Part shown: positions 14,390 to 21,638 of the stretch, one piece after another
Layout of the letters: every line of letters begins with the position of its first letter
How positions within the stretch are numbered: position 1 is the stretch's first letter
Made by a program: the position numbers and the translations under genes
Notes under the pieces: model-generated
Told to the model about the DNA's origin: nothing
Seen by the model: only the letters and a program-made list of their open reading frames with translations
Databases searched by the model: none
Origin: a bacterium
GTDB lineage: Bacteria > Cyanobacteriota > Vampirovibrionia > Gastranaerophilales > Gastranaerophilaceae
DNA: 26,718 nucleotides
Direction: 5' to 3'
Assembly: GCA_004558955.1 (NCBI GenBank)
Contig: SFZC01000046.1
Coordinates: 1-26,718, forward strand

Positions 14390-14917
14390 TTATGCGTTGA
14401 AGGTATATTTTGGTGCCATATCTTTAATAGCCGCATCACGACCTTCTCTAGCCGCTTTCAATTCAGCCTCAACTGCTGTACCTTGTGCAGTCAAGCGTTC
14501 TTTTTCTTGAGCCAATCTGTCTTCTTCGACCTTCAAATTACGAGTTTCAATTTGCATTGCCTTTTCTCGACCTTGCTCATATAATTTTGTCATAATCCAA
14601 TTTTGCATTTTCTGCATAGCTTGTGCGTTTTGGGTGTTACCCATTTGGTTTTGATACCAAGAAATCGCTTGTGGTGCGTTTTGCTGCATATACAATACCG
14701 AATTGTTATGAGCCCAAGCCAAATAGTTTAATGTTCTACCCATAGCCATGCCGGGAGCACTAAGCAATTCTCCGATTGAAACTCCGCCATTTGCTATCAA
14801 TGATGAATACTGTTGTAATGCCTGCATCTTTTTCGTTAACTTCATCAAACGATACTCGATGTTGCTCTTTTCGTACATCAATGCGTGTACTCGAGCGGTA
14901 AATGTGAAAATACCCAT
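14390..14917 (-). CDS. Coiled-coil hypothetical protein
   Basis: The 175-residue product is not a family I can name. Residues 1-50 are helical and basic (MGIFTFTARVHALMYEKSNI). Residues 55-115 are Gln/Asn/Met-rich (YMQQNAPQAISWYQNQMGN). Residues 115-165 form a charged coiled coil (TRNLKVEEDRLAQEKERL). There is no signal peptide or membrane helix. An AGGTAGGG ribosome site precedes ATG 14917, and the gene has its own terminator. The N-terminal layout and the Gln-rich middle hint at a structural or secreted-apparatus protein, but that is speculation. Confidence 0.7.
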   Translation of the reverse strand: MGIFTFTARVHALMYEKSNIEYRLMKLTKKMQALQQYSSLIANGGVSIGELLSAPGMAMGRTLNYLAWAHNNSVLYMQQNAPQAISWYQNQMGNTQNAQAMQKMQNWIMTKLYEQGREKAMQIETRNLKVEEDRLAQEKERLTAQGTAVEAELKAAREGRDAAIKDMAPKYTFNA

Positions 14918-15223
14918 TTTAACCCTACCTTTTTAACCTTTTAACTAACCTTTATTTAACCTTCATATATATAAAAACATGCAAATCCGCATAATTGCAT
15001 GATTTGAGCCATTTGTTACAAAAGCTTAACAATTATAAAATATTTAACAGATGTACAAACTACACTTGTAGCAAGTAATACAAACCTAATGCCCCTACCG
15101 AAAATCCTTGTATAATAAAGATTTACTATTGACAATATAATATTTATAAGTTAATCTACTACCAACGTAGTAAGTAAAGTATAAATAGTTTCGGGAGCGT
15201 TCCGAATTTAGACGAGGTGACAA
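14918..15223. promoter_or_regulatory. Divergent intergenic region with GGTTAAA repeats and promoters
   Basis: On the minus strand four copies of a GGTTA(A/G)-type motif lie at about 10-15 base spacing between 14922 and 14966, just upstream of the coiled-coil gene. The last merges with its ribosome site. For the AAA gene TTGACA (15129-15134), a 17-base spacer and TAATCT (15152-15157) give a plausible promoter. A small stem TTCGG/CCGAA lies at about 15190-15206, before the GAGGTG ribosome site (15214-15219). No gene is seen here. Confidence 0.45.
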
Positions 15224-16762
15224 ATGAGAATTACGAAGATTAACTATGGGGAAAATTTTTATCAAAAAGATTTAAGCAACACAAAAAACAACGAATTAAA
15301 CAACAGATATTCGGCTGTTCAAACTCAAATGGTCACAATGCCTAACTTCGGCTATGGCAAAGATTTGGTAAATCGAAAGCAAATAAATTTCACAGGTTCG
15401 GGCGAAATTAGAAAAGCCGCAGAAACACTTTTACAACAATTTCCGCTGGAAGACAGACTTGCAACACTGTTTCAAGGTCTAAAACTTGGTGATGTTATTG
15501 TTGTCGGAAAAGATTTTAACAAAGCACAAGATGCGTTAAAAAAGAGTGTTAAAAAACTCGAACATGTAATTAAAAGAGAAACCTTTATGAAAGACGATTC
15601 TCTAAACAAAAACTACGCCTTCTTCAAAAATGCACTTGGAGATACCGAACTTTTAAATATTAACGACAAAAAATTAACGCTGATAACGGGCGGAAAAAAT
15701 TATTCTTTAGAACCCGGAACGAGTTTTTATATAGTAAATCACGACACAATTCAAATGGGTAATGATGTAATTCACATAAAAGACAAGCCAAAACACGATT
15801 TGACGACAATGAGCAAAGTTTTTGCAAAAACTTTTGACTACACAAAAGAAGTTCAGGAAGAACTCGCAAAATTAAATCAAAAAACCATTGCAAAAAGAAT
15901 CCAGCAATCAACAAAACCTATCGGAAAAATGATGTTTAACAAAATTGGCGGACAAGACAAGGCAATAGAAGAATTGAAGAAAAGTATTCTGTTTCCTATC
16001 AAATATCCTGCCGCTTATGCTCCGGAAGATATCACTCGTGGTTTTATTCTTCACGGACCGGCAGGAACAGGTAAAACCGCAATTTGCCGAGCATTGGCAA
16101 ACGAAGCTGGGGTTAACAGTGCATACATCAGCGGTACAGCCTTTCAATCAAAATGGATTGGCGAATCGGAAGGCAATGTTCGTGCATTTTTTGAAGGGTT
16201 AAAAGACAACCAACCCGCCATAGGTATTATTGATGAAATTGATGCAATCGGTAACACTCGTGGTAATGGAGACCATTATAGCGACAAATTGATTGACCAG
16301 TTGTTGACCTCAATCACTGATTTGTACGAAAACGGCGACAATGTTTATATTATCGGTTTAACAAATCGTTATGAGGCATTAGACCCTGCATTGAAACGTG
16401 CGGAACGGTTGAGTAAGCACATTTTAATGGATGCTCCTGACAAAGACGGGGTTAAAAAGATTTTTGAAATTCACACAGAGAATAAACCTCTAGCAGACGA
16501 TGTAAACACAGATGAACTTGTGGATAAATTACACAAGATGAAAGCCGTAGGCGGTGATATTCTCTATGTAACGAAATTAGCAAGGGAAAATATGATGAAC
16601 CGTCTTGGAATTTTTGAAAAAATGAATGCGGGAACTTTCAATGAAGAAGAAATTAAAACCGCAAAAATTACTCAATCGGATTTTCTTGAAGCGCTAGAAC
16701 AATTCAAAACTCAAAACAAAGGAAATTCAAGACCAACAATAGGTTTCAACCACAATAAGTAA
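15224..16762 (+). CDS. AAA+ ATPase with N-terminal F-T-G segment
   Basis: This is a 512-residue protein. The AAA module (about 235-420) starts with KIGGQDKAIEELK and has Walker A GPAGTGKT (about 278-285), the pore-loop-like segment SKWIGESEG, Walker B IGIIDEID (about 334-341), and sensor 1 GLTNR. This places it in the FtsH/CDC48/katanin clade. The arginine-finger area reads LDPALKRAERL, less canonical than LRPGRFD. The N-terminal 235 residues have no known domain and carry INFTG at residues 54-58. No protease zinc motif (HEXXH) or membrane segment is seen, so it is a stand-alone unfoldase or remodeller. A hairpin at 16787-16814 ends the transcript. Confidence 0.85.
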   Translation: MRITKINYGENFYQKDLSNTKNNELNNRYSAVQTQMVTMPNFGYGKDLVNRKQINFTGSGEIRKAAETLLQQFPLEDRLATLFQGLKLGDVIVVGKDFNKAQDALKKSVKKLEHVIKRETFMKDDSLNKNYAFFKNALGDTELLNINDKKLTLITGGKNYSLEPGTSFYIVNHDTIQMGNDVIHIKDKPKHDLTTMSKVFAKTFDYTKEVQEELAKLNQKTIAKRIQQSTKPIGKMMFNKIGGQDKAIEELKKSILFPIKYPAAYAPEDITRGFILHGPAGTGKTAICRALANEAGVNSAYISGTAFQSKWIGESEGNVRAFFEGLKDNQPAIGIIDEIDAIGNTRGNGDHYSDKLIDQLLTSITDLYENGDNVYIIGLTNRYEALDPALKRAERLSKHILMDAPDKDGVKKIFEIHTENKPLADDVNTDELVDKLHKMKAVGGDILYVTKLARENMMNRLGIFEKMNAGTFNEEEIKTAKITQSDFLEALEQFKTQNKGNSRPTIGFNHNK

Positions 16763-16786
16763 GCTATTTAGTAATTCAAAATTCGC

Positions 16787-16814
16787 AGCCATTGGCATCT
16801 GTCAGTGGCTTTTT
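16787..16814 (+). terminator. Rho-independent terminator after the AAA gene
   Basis: An 8-bp stem with one G-U pair (AGCCATTG at 16787-16794 and CAGTGGCT at 16803-16810) with an 8-base loop is followed by TTTT. Confidence 0.7.
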
Positions 16815-16833
16815 ATTGTATAAAGTTTGTATA

Positions 16834-16861
16834 TTGACAATAGATTTTCAGTCAGCATAAT
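16834..16861 (+). promoter_or_regulatory. Promoter of the small F-T-G protein gene
   Basis: Consensus TTGACA (16834-16839), a 16-base spacer and CATAAT (16856-16861) lie 32 bases before the start. An AGGAAAGG ribosome site follows. Confidence 0.65.
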
Positions 16862-16893
16862 GAATTTGTATTACAGATTATGAGGAAAGGAAA

Positions 16894-17289
16894 ATGAATA
16901 TTACCCCTATACAAATGACCAGCACAAGCTCTTCCAATCAAACCTTCACAGGCAAAATTGCAGTAAAAGGACATTGGCCACAAAGACTTAAAAAAGCCTT
17001 TTTAAATTCTGACGGAATCAAACAACTTGCCGATGAAGGTTATAATGTTACAGGTTCCTTGAGCCACAGAAAGTCTAAAGATTCAGAGCTGATTCACTCA
17101 TACAGAGAAAATTTGTACAAATTAAAATTGAACGTACAAAAAGAAAACCCTACATTTTTAGACAGAATTAAAAGCCTTGTCGGTTTATCAACTTACCAAA
17201 TTAACAACGAACACCATTCTGCAAATACAATAGAAGTAATGCTTCAAAGAGTAAGTGCCAACTTCTACCACGAAAGAATAGGGAAATAG
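16894..17289 (+). CDS. Small hypothetical protein with N-terminal F-T-G segment
   Basis: The 131-residue product is unknown. It starts MNITPIQMTSTSSSNQTFTG, with a Ser/Thr-rich lead-in and F-T-G at residues 18-20. A basic helical domain follows (KGHWPQRLKKAF, SLSHRKSKDSELIHSY, LQRVSANFYHERIG). There is no Sec signal or membrane helix. It has its own promoter and lies behind the AAA ATPase gene, whose N-terminal part carries the same tripeptide. The shared motif suggests a common partner or destination for these lineage proteins. Confidence 0.7.
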   Translation: MNITPIQMTSTSSSNQTFTGKIAVKGHWPQRLKKAFLNSDGIKQLADEGYNVTGSLSHRKSKDSELIHSYRENLYKLKLNVQKENPTFLDRIKSLVGLSTYQINNEHHSANTIEVMLQRVSANFYHERIGK

Positions 17290-17633
17290 AGATAATAACA
17301 GAGCAAAGCGAACCAACGAACCGATGGGGAGTTGTGTGAGTCTGTATGCGTAAGCGAGCCGAAGAATAAGATTAAATCTACGCAATTAAAATTTGCTTGA
17401 TTATTATTTTTTAGATTCACAAAATCTTACGAATTTCACATCATTGCGAGGTAATCGTAAGATTTTCGTGGCAATCTGGGAAAAGCATCTATTTGAAAAG
17501 TAGGTTAGTATTGCGATGCCAACGGCATTATTTTAAGTGTCAGAATAGCAATTCCGACCTACTTTTGGCTTTGCAATTTGAGTTCATCGAAATAGAATAC
17601 AAATCTTTACCGGGCACTCTAAACAATCACTCG
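17290..17633. repeat. Composite palindromic repeat region between convergent genes
   Basis: The gap holds no gene. It contains a 12-bp inverted repeat (AAAATCTTACGA at 17421-17432 and its complement at 17455-17466) whose loop includes CATTGCGAGG. Next is GGCAATCTGGG, a typical partner of CATTGCGAG in a widespread extragenic repeat. Then a 10-bp inverted repeat (AAAAGTAGGT at 17496-17505 and ACCTACTTTT at 17557-17566) encloses two small hairpins: ATGCC-AAC-GGCAT, and GTCAGAAT-N4-ATTCCGAC at 17539-17558. The nested structure looks like one or two miniature palindromic elements inserted between genes. Confidence 0.65.
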
Positions 17634-18956
17634 TTATGGGATTTCCATTGTAATACAATGAAGTCCACCTTGACGTTCTAAAAGCAATTTATCACCCAAT
17701 GCGTTATTTTTTCCTGACAAAAAATAAATATTCTCAGGTTTGATATAATCTTTTACACTTTCTTTAAAAATACTTTCAAAATCCAAACCGAGTTCGGATT
17801 TAATCTTATCTGTCAGCCCCAACCCCTTTGCCAAACTGTCTTTGTTAGTAATAAAAACGATTTCGCCATTTTTATCAAGGGTTACACAGGAGTTCAAATA
17901 GTTTAAATATTGCTCTTTGAAAAACGGATAAGAAGAATCTTCACCGTCAACAATTCGATTTATGCTTGCTGGAACTCTAACGGGAGTATATCCCGATTTT
18001 TCCAAACAGTCTTCAACCTCGTCCAAATCAGGGATTTTGTATAATTCATTATTCTTTTCATTTTCCGTTAAAAGTTGTTTTATGTTTTGCTGAGCCTTTT
18101 TCACTCCAAAAAGTTCCGATAAGCTCATTTTGTCTTTCAATTTCGGGGTAAAGAAATGAATTATATCAAGAGATTTTTCCATCAATAAATCATCTAACTT
18201 TTCGACACAATCTTTTAAGATTTTATTTGTTTGAGCCTCATCTGCAACCAGCACAATACCGTTTTTCAACGGTCGCAAGAACAAATCCAAATGATTGTCG
18301 GCTTGCGGAATTACACAAACTTTATCAACTCCAAACATCTTTTTAATATCCTCAGAAACATATTTTGACAACTCATCTTCCCCAATCAAAAGTTGTTCTT
18401 TGCCTTTTGAATTTTTTGCAACAAAGAAATTTCCACCCGGAATGTGAGAATAATCAGAAAGAACTATATAATTATCATTCACCTCACTAAGACGATCTTC
18501 GGTTTGAATAATCATTCCGTCAATCGCAGGATTATCAATTGGGGATTTTACCGCCTCAGTCAACTTTTGTTCAAGTCTTAATAACTCGTCTTCTGTTGAA
18601 CGAAATTTCGGAACACTGCGAACAGACTGTTGAACAGGCTCACTTTCCCACCCGAAAACGTACTTTAAAACTCCTGTCAATCGACTTCTTCTTTCGTTGT
18701 AAAAAGAAGTTAATTTATTATTCACAACAGCCCAATAGTCCTGAGCAAAAATTTTTGAAACATCGTTTTCGTTAGGAAATTCGTTTTTGGAAACTCCGTC
18801 CGAGCGTAACAGAAACACATCAAACCCGTGTTTTTCTCCAACTTGTCGTAATTCTCGTGCGATACCTTTGTAATTACTTGTTACCAAAAATCCTCTCAAG
18901 GGTCTTGCATCATAGCCTTTAAATGTGGGGCTTATATTATTATTTGTGAAAATCAT
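17634..18956 (-). CDS. Guanidine-modifying enzyme family protein (agmatine deiminase/PAD-like)
   Basis: From ATG 18956 the product is 440 residues; an upstream TTG at 18974 is less likely. The pattern of the PAD/agmatine deiminase group is visible: IPGGNFF (about 172-178), NHLDLFLRPL with H222 and D224, YLNSCVTLDKNGEIVFIT, and the C-terminal GGLHCITMEIP with nucleophile C434. Family members hydrolyse guanidino groups and release ammonia. The first 20 residues carry ISPTFKG (F12-K13-G14), and residues 80-150 plus 250-340 are insertions that make it longer than agmatine deiminase (about 360-370). There is no aguB- or ptcA-like neighbour. No strong ribosome site is seen. Substrate unknown; the catalytic residues suggest activity. 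Confidence 0.75.
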   Translation of the reverse strand: MIFTNNNISPTFKGYDARPLRGFLVTSNYKGIARELRQVGEKHGFDVFLLRSDGVSKNEFPNENDVSKIFAQDYWAVVNNKLTSFYNERRSRLTGVLKYVFGWESEPVQQSVRSVPKFRSTEDELLRLEQKLTEAVKSPIDNPAIDGMIIQTEDRLSEVNDNYIVLSDYSHIPGGNFFVAKNSKGKEQLLIGEDELSKYVSEDIKKMFGVDKVCVIPQADNHLDLFLRPLKNGIVLVADEAQTNKILKDCVEKLDDLLMEKSLDIIHFFTPKLKDKMSLSELFGVKKAQQNIKQLLTENEKNNELYKIPDLDEVEDCLEKSGYTPVRVPASINRIVDGEDSSYPFFKEQYLNYLNSCVTLDKNGEIVFITNKDSLAKGLGLTDKIKSELGLDFESIFKESVKDYIKPENIYFLSGKNNALGDKLLLERQGGLHCITMEIP

Positions 18957-19096
18957 ATTAATATATAAGCTCAAACATAAACATTTTTGCTATTATTTAA
19001 CATTATTTTGCAAATATATTTTACTGATTTAAAAAAACGCAACCTCTCAAATCAAGACTATAACAAAATGTAACAAAACTTTTGAAAGATGAAATT

Positions 19097-19124
19097 TTGA
19101 CGTAAATTTTGGGTTAATTATAAT
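19097..19124 (+). promoter_or_regulatory. Orphan promoter upstream of a terminator
   Basis: TTGACG (19097-19102), a 16-base spacer and consensus TATAAT (19119-19124) point along the plus strand, where there is no gene before the hairpin at 19164-19184. Confidence 0.5.
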
Positions 19125-19130
19125 TATCAG

Positions 19131-19187
19131 TTAAAAATACTGATTCTTGTTCATTTAGAATGGAAAGGGGCGAAGAGCCCCTTTTCT
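19131..19187 (+). ncRNA. Candidate small RNA (about 57 nt)
   Basis: A near-consensus promoter (19097-19124) predicts a start near 19131. The transcript would contain a U/A-rich 5' part and end in a stem AAAGGGGC/GCCCCTTT (19164-19171 and 19177-19184) followed by a T/C run. No open frame fits inside. The T run is on the plus side, so the hairpin is not primarily a terminator for the minus gene at 19198. The call rests on promoter and terminator only. Confidence 0.35.
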
Positions 19188-19189
19188 TC
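19164..19189 (+). terminator. Rho-independent terminator
   Basis: A perfect 8-bp GC-rich stem (AAAGGGGC with GCCCCTTT) with loop GAAGA is followed by TCTTCT on the plus strand. It may also slow transcription coming from the minus gene at 19198-19761. Confidence 0.75.
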
Positions 19190-19197
19190 TAATCCTT

Positions 19198-19761
19198 TTA
19201 AAATTCTTTTTCAACAATCGCAGGAATATGCAATATTATCATTTGCTCCATATAATCGTTATTTATGGATTTAACCTCTTTACCGATTTGAGTAATTTCT
19301 TCTTTTGTATTAAACACATATTTTTTTGAAAACTTCAACTCTAAAATGCCTTTTTTCGGGTGTTTTTCATACTTGCAAAGATTATAAATAAAATAAGTTT
19401 TGTCATTTTGCACAATATTTTCAAGATAACTTATTATTGCAATATTTTGCTTTTTATTTTGAATAAACTTCAACAATAACAAATTTTCTTTCCCTTCAAT
19501 TTTCTTATCGACTTCCGCAGCATACTTTAGCGGATTGGAAATCTCGGGATAATACGAAATCTGAATAGCACTCGTCCAATAATCTTTGTTTTCATCTCGT
19601 CTGTAATAATCGTTCTTCACCACGTTTTTTCGATTAGAAATATCGCCTGATTTCAGCGTATAAACAAAATTATTAAAATGCACGTTTTCAGCCTTGACTC
19701 TTTGTGCAATTACTAAAATCATCAAAATTAATATAAAATATATCGGGATAAGTTTTCGCAT
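19198..19761 (-). CDS. Secreted or membrane-anchored hypothetical protein
   Basis: The 187-residue product begins with a hydrophobic Sec signal (MRKLIPIYFILILMILVIAQ) and probable cleavage after KAE. The mature part is Lys/Asn/Tyr/Ile-rich and beta-strand-like (YWTSAIQISYYPE, YIFYNLCKYEK-type segments). GGAG lies 6 bases before ATG 19761. I recognise no domain. It lies downstream of the aminotransferase gene on the same strand with a 92-base gap, so it could be co-transcribed. Periplasmic location is inferred from the signal. Confidence 0.7.
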   Translation of the reverse strand: MRKLIPIYFILILMILVIAQRVKAENVHFNNFVYTLKSGDISNRKNVVKNDYYRRDENKDYWTSAIQISYYPEISNPLKYAAEVDKKIEGKENLLLLKFIQNKKQNIAIISYLENIVQNDKTYFIYNLCKYEKHPKKGILELKFSKKYVFNTKEEITQIGKEVKSINNDYMEQMIILHIPAIVEKEF

Positions 19762-19853
19762 AACAACTCCAAACTAATTAAATTTAATCCGAAAATCGCA
19801 ACAAAAAACATACCCGATTGGGCTATTTCGATTGCTTAAATTTTATTCAAAAA

Positions 19854-21020
19854 TTATTCTTTGCGTAATTTTTCAACAAATTTTTCCAAACGACCTATCG
19901 CAACTTTTAAATTTTCCAAAGAATAAGCGTAAGAAATTCGCAAAAATCCTTCTCCACAATCGCCAAACGCTGTCCCCGGAACTACCGCAACTTTTTCTTC
20001 TTTCAAAAATCTTGTTGCAAATTCTTCACTTGTCATTCCAAATTCTTTAATGCAAGGGAAAACGTAGAAAGCTCCGAACGGCTCAAAGCATTTCAAATTC
20101 ATCTTTCTAAAAGCATCCATCAAAAATCTGCGTCTCATATTATAAGCCTGACGCATCTTCAAAACATCTTCATCACCGTTTTTGAGTGCCTCAATCGCAG
20201 CATATTGACTTGTTGTCGGAGCACACATAATCGCATATTGGTGGATTTTTGTCATTTGTTTAATGATTTCCTTAGGACCGCAAGCGTAGCCCAAACGCCA
20301 ACCCGTCATTGCATACGCTTTTGAAAAACCATTAATCAAAATCGTACGTTCCTTCATTCCTTTAATAGAGGTTATAGAAACGTGTTTACCCGAATACGTC
20401 AATTCAGAATAAATTTCATCAGACATCACCAAAATATCTTTTTCTATCAATATTTTAGCAATCTTTTCCAAATCCTCACGCTCCATAATCGCACCTGTCG
20501 GATTGTTAGGGAATGGCAAAATCAAAATCTTTGTTTTTTCGGTAATTTTACTTAAAAGCAATTCAGGAGTAAGCCTAAACTCATCTTCAGCACGCAACTC
20601 CAAAATAACAGGCTTAGCACCCGCCAAAATCGCACAAGGTTCATACGAAACATAAGACGGTTGCGGAATAATTACCTCATCACCCGGATTTATAACCGCA
20701 CGCAACCCGATATCAATCGCTTCCGACCCGCCAACCGTAACCAAAATTTCACAATCAGAATCATAAGTAACATTTTGAGAACGTTGCAAATATTTTGAAA
20801 TCTCTAGTCGCAAATCTTTTAATCCCGCATTTGAAGTATAAAAAGTTTTACCTCTTTCAAAAGCATAAATGCCCTCATCTCTAATATGCCAAGGAGTGTC
20901 AAAATCAGGTTCTCCAACACCAAGCGATATTGCATCTTCCATTTCACTTACGATATCAAAAAACTTTCTTATTCCCGAAGGTTTAATATTTACGATTTTG
21001 TCGGAAAGAAAATTTCTCAT
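19854..21020 (-). CDS. Class I/II PLP-dependent aminotransferase
   Basis: The 388-residue product is a fold-type I aminotransferase of the aspartate/aromatic group. Visible features are GVGEPDFDTP (34-43), the PNNPTGA segment (171-177), D201 (pairs with the pyridine nitrogen), SKAYAMTGWRLGY with PLP lysine K234, and the carboxylate-binding arginine near the C-terminus in RISYAYS. Length and motifs are complete. The ATG overlaps the Lrp-type regulator stop by four bases (ATGA), so the two are translationally coupled. The regulator probably responds to an amino acid handled by this enzyme. The exact substrate (aspartate, aromatic or N-acetyl-diaminopimelate type) cannot be told. Confidence 0.92.
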   Translation of the reverse strand: MRNFLSDKIVNIKPSGIRKFFDIVSEMEDAISLGVGEPDFDTPWHIRDEGIYAFERGKTFYTSNAGLKDLRLEISKYLQRSQNVTYDSDCEILVTVGGSEAIDIGLRAVINPGDEVIIPQPSYVSYEPCAILAGAKPVILELRAEDEFRLTPELLLSKITEKTKILILPFPNNPTGAIMEREDLEKIAKILIEKDILVMSDEIYSELTYSGKHVSITSIKGMKERTILINGFSKAYAMTGWRLGYACGPKEIIKQMTKIHQYAIMCAPTTSQYAAIEALKNGDEDVLKMRQAYNMRRRFLMDAFRKMNLKCFEPFGAFYVFPCIKEFGMTSEEFATRFLKEEKVAVVPGTAFGDCGEGFLRISYAYSLENLKVAIGRLEKFVEKLRKE

Positions 21021-21499
21021 GGCGTAATAACCTCTCTTTCGTCCTTTTCTTCCCTATTTAAAATCGTTCCGTGATCTTTGTATTTTTTCAGGATAAAGTG
21101 AGTTGCCGTACTCAATACGGAATCAAGGGTAGAAAGTTTATCGGTTACGAAATTTGCAATTTCTTTCAAGGATTTTTCCTCTAAAATTACCAACAAATCA
21201 TACCCACCAGAAATCAAATATACCGCTTTAACTTCAGGATAATTATAAATTCTTTCCGCTATATTATCAAAACCACGACCCCTTTGCGGAGTAACTTTAA
21301 CCTCAATTAACCCCGTAACTTTTTCAATATTCGTTTTTTCCCAGTTAATCAAAGTGTGATAACCGCAGATTACGCCTTCTTTTTCAAGTCGTGTCAATTC
21401 TTTTAAAACTTCTTCTTCGCTTGTACCGAGCAAAACCGCCAATTCGCTAAAATCAATTCTGCTGTTTTTCTCGATTACAGATAACAATTCATCTCTCAT
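21017..21499 (-). CDS. Lrp/AsnC-family transcriptional regulator
   Basis: Starting at ATG 21499 (GGAGAG just upstream) the product is 160 residues, normal for the family. Residues 1-60 form the winged helix-turn-helix (LLSVIEKNSRIDFSELAVLL, then EEVLKELTRLEKEGVICGY). Residues 68-145 form the ligand-binding RAM domain (VTGLIEVKVTP, VKAVYLISGGYDLLVILE). Upstream ATG 21511 and TTG 21538 are in frame but lack a ribosome site. On the minus strand TATACT lies upstream as a -10 box. A 21568-21600 inverted repeat AAAGTAAA/TTTACTTT between this gene and the divergent gene may be its operator. It is coupled to the aminotransferase gene, so local control is likely. Confidence 0.9.
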   Translation of the reverse strand: MRDELLSVIEKNSRIDFSELAVLLGTSEEEVLKELTRLEKEGVICGYHTLINWEKTNIEKVTGLIEVKVTPQRGRGFDNIAERIYNYPEVKAVYLISGGYDLLVILEEKSLKEIANFVTDKLSTLDSVLSTATHFILKKYKDHGTILNREEKDEREVITP

Positions 21500-21567
21500 T
21501 TTTCTCTCCATTGTGCAAAACAAGTATAGCAAAAGCAAATTTATTAGTAAAACAAAATTTTAAACAG

Positions 21568-21600
21568 AAAGTAAAGTTTTGTCTAAAAGTCTTTTACTTT
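21568..21600. promoter_or_regulatory. Inverted repeat, possible Lrp-type operator
   Basis: AAAGTAAA (21568-21575) and TTTACTTT (21593-21600) are exact inverted copies lying between the divergent regulator and the 21639 gene. The spacing suits dimeric or octameric Lrp-type binding. AT-rich chance is possible. Confidence 0.35.
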
Positions 21601-21638
21601 AGAGCTTTAGCGTTGTCTAATATAAATAGGATATAGCA

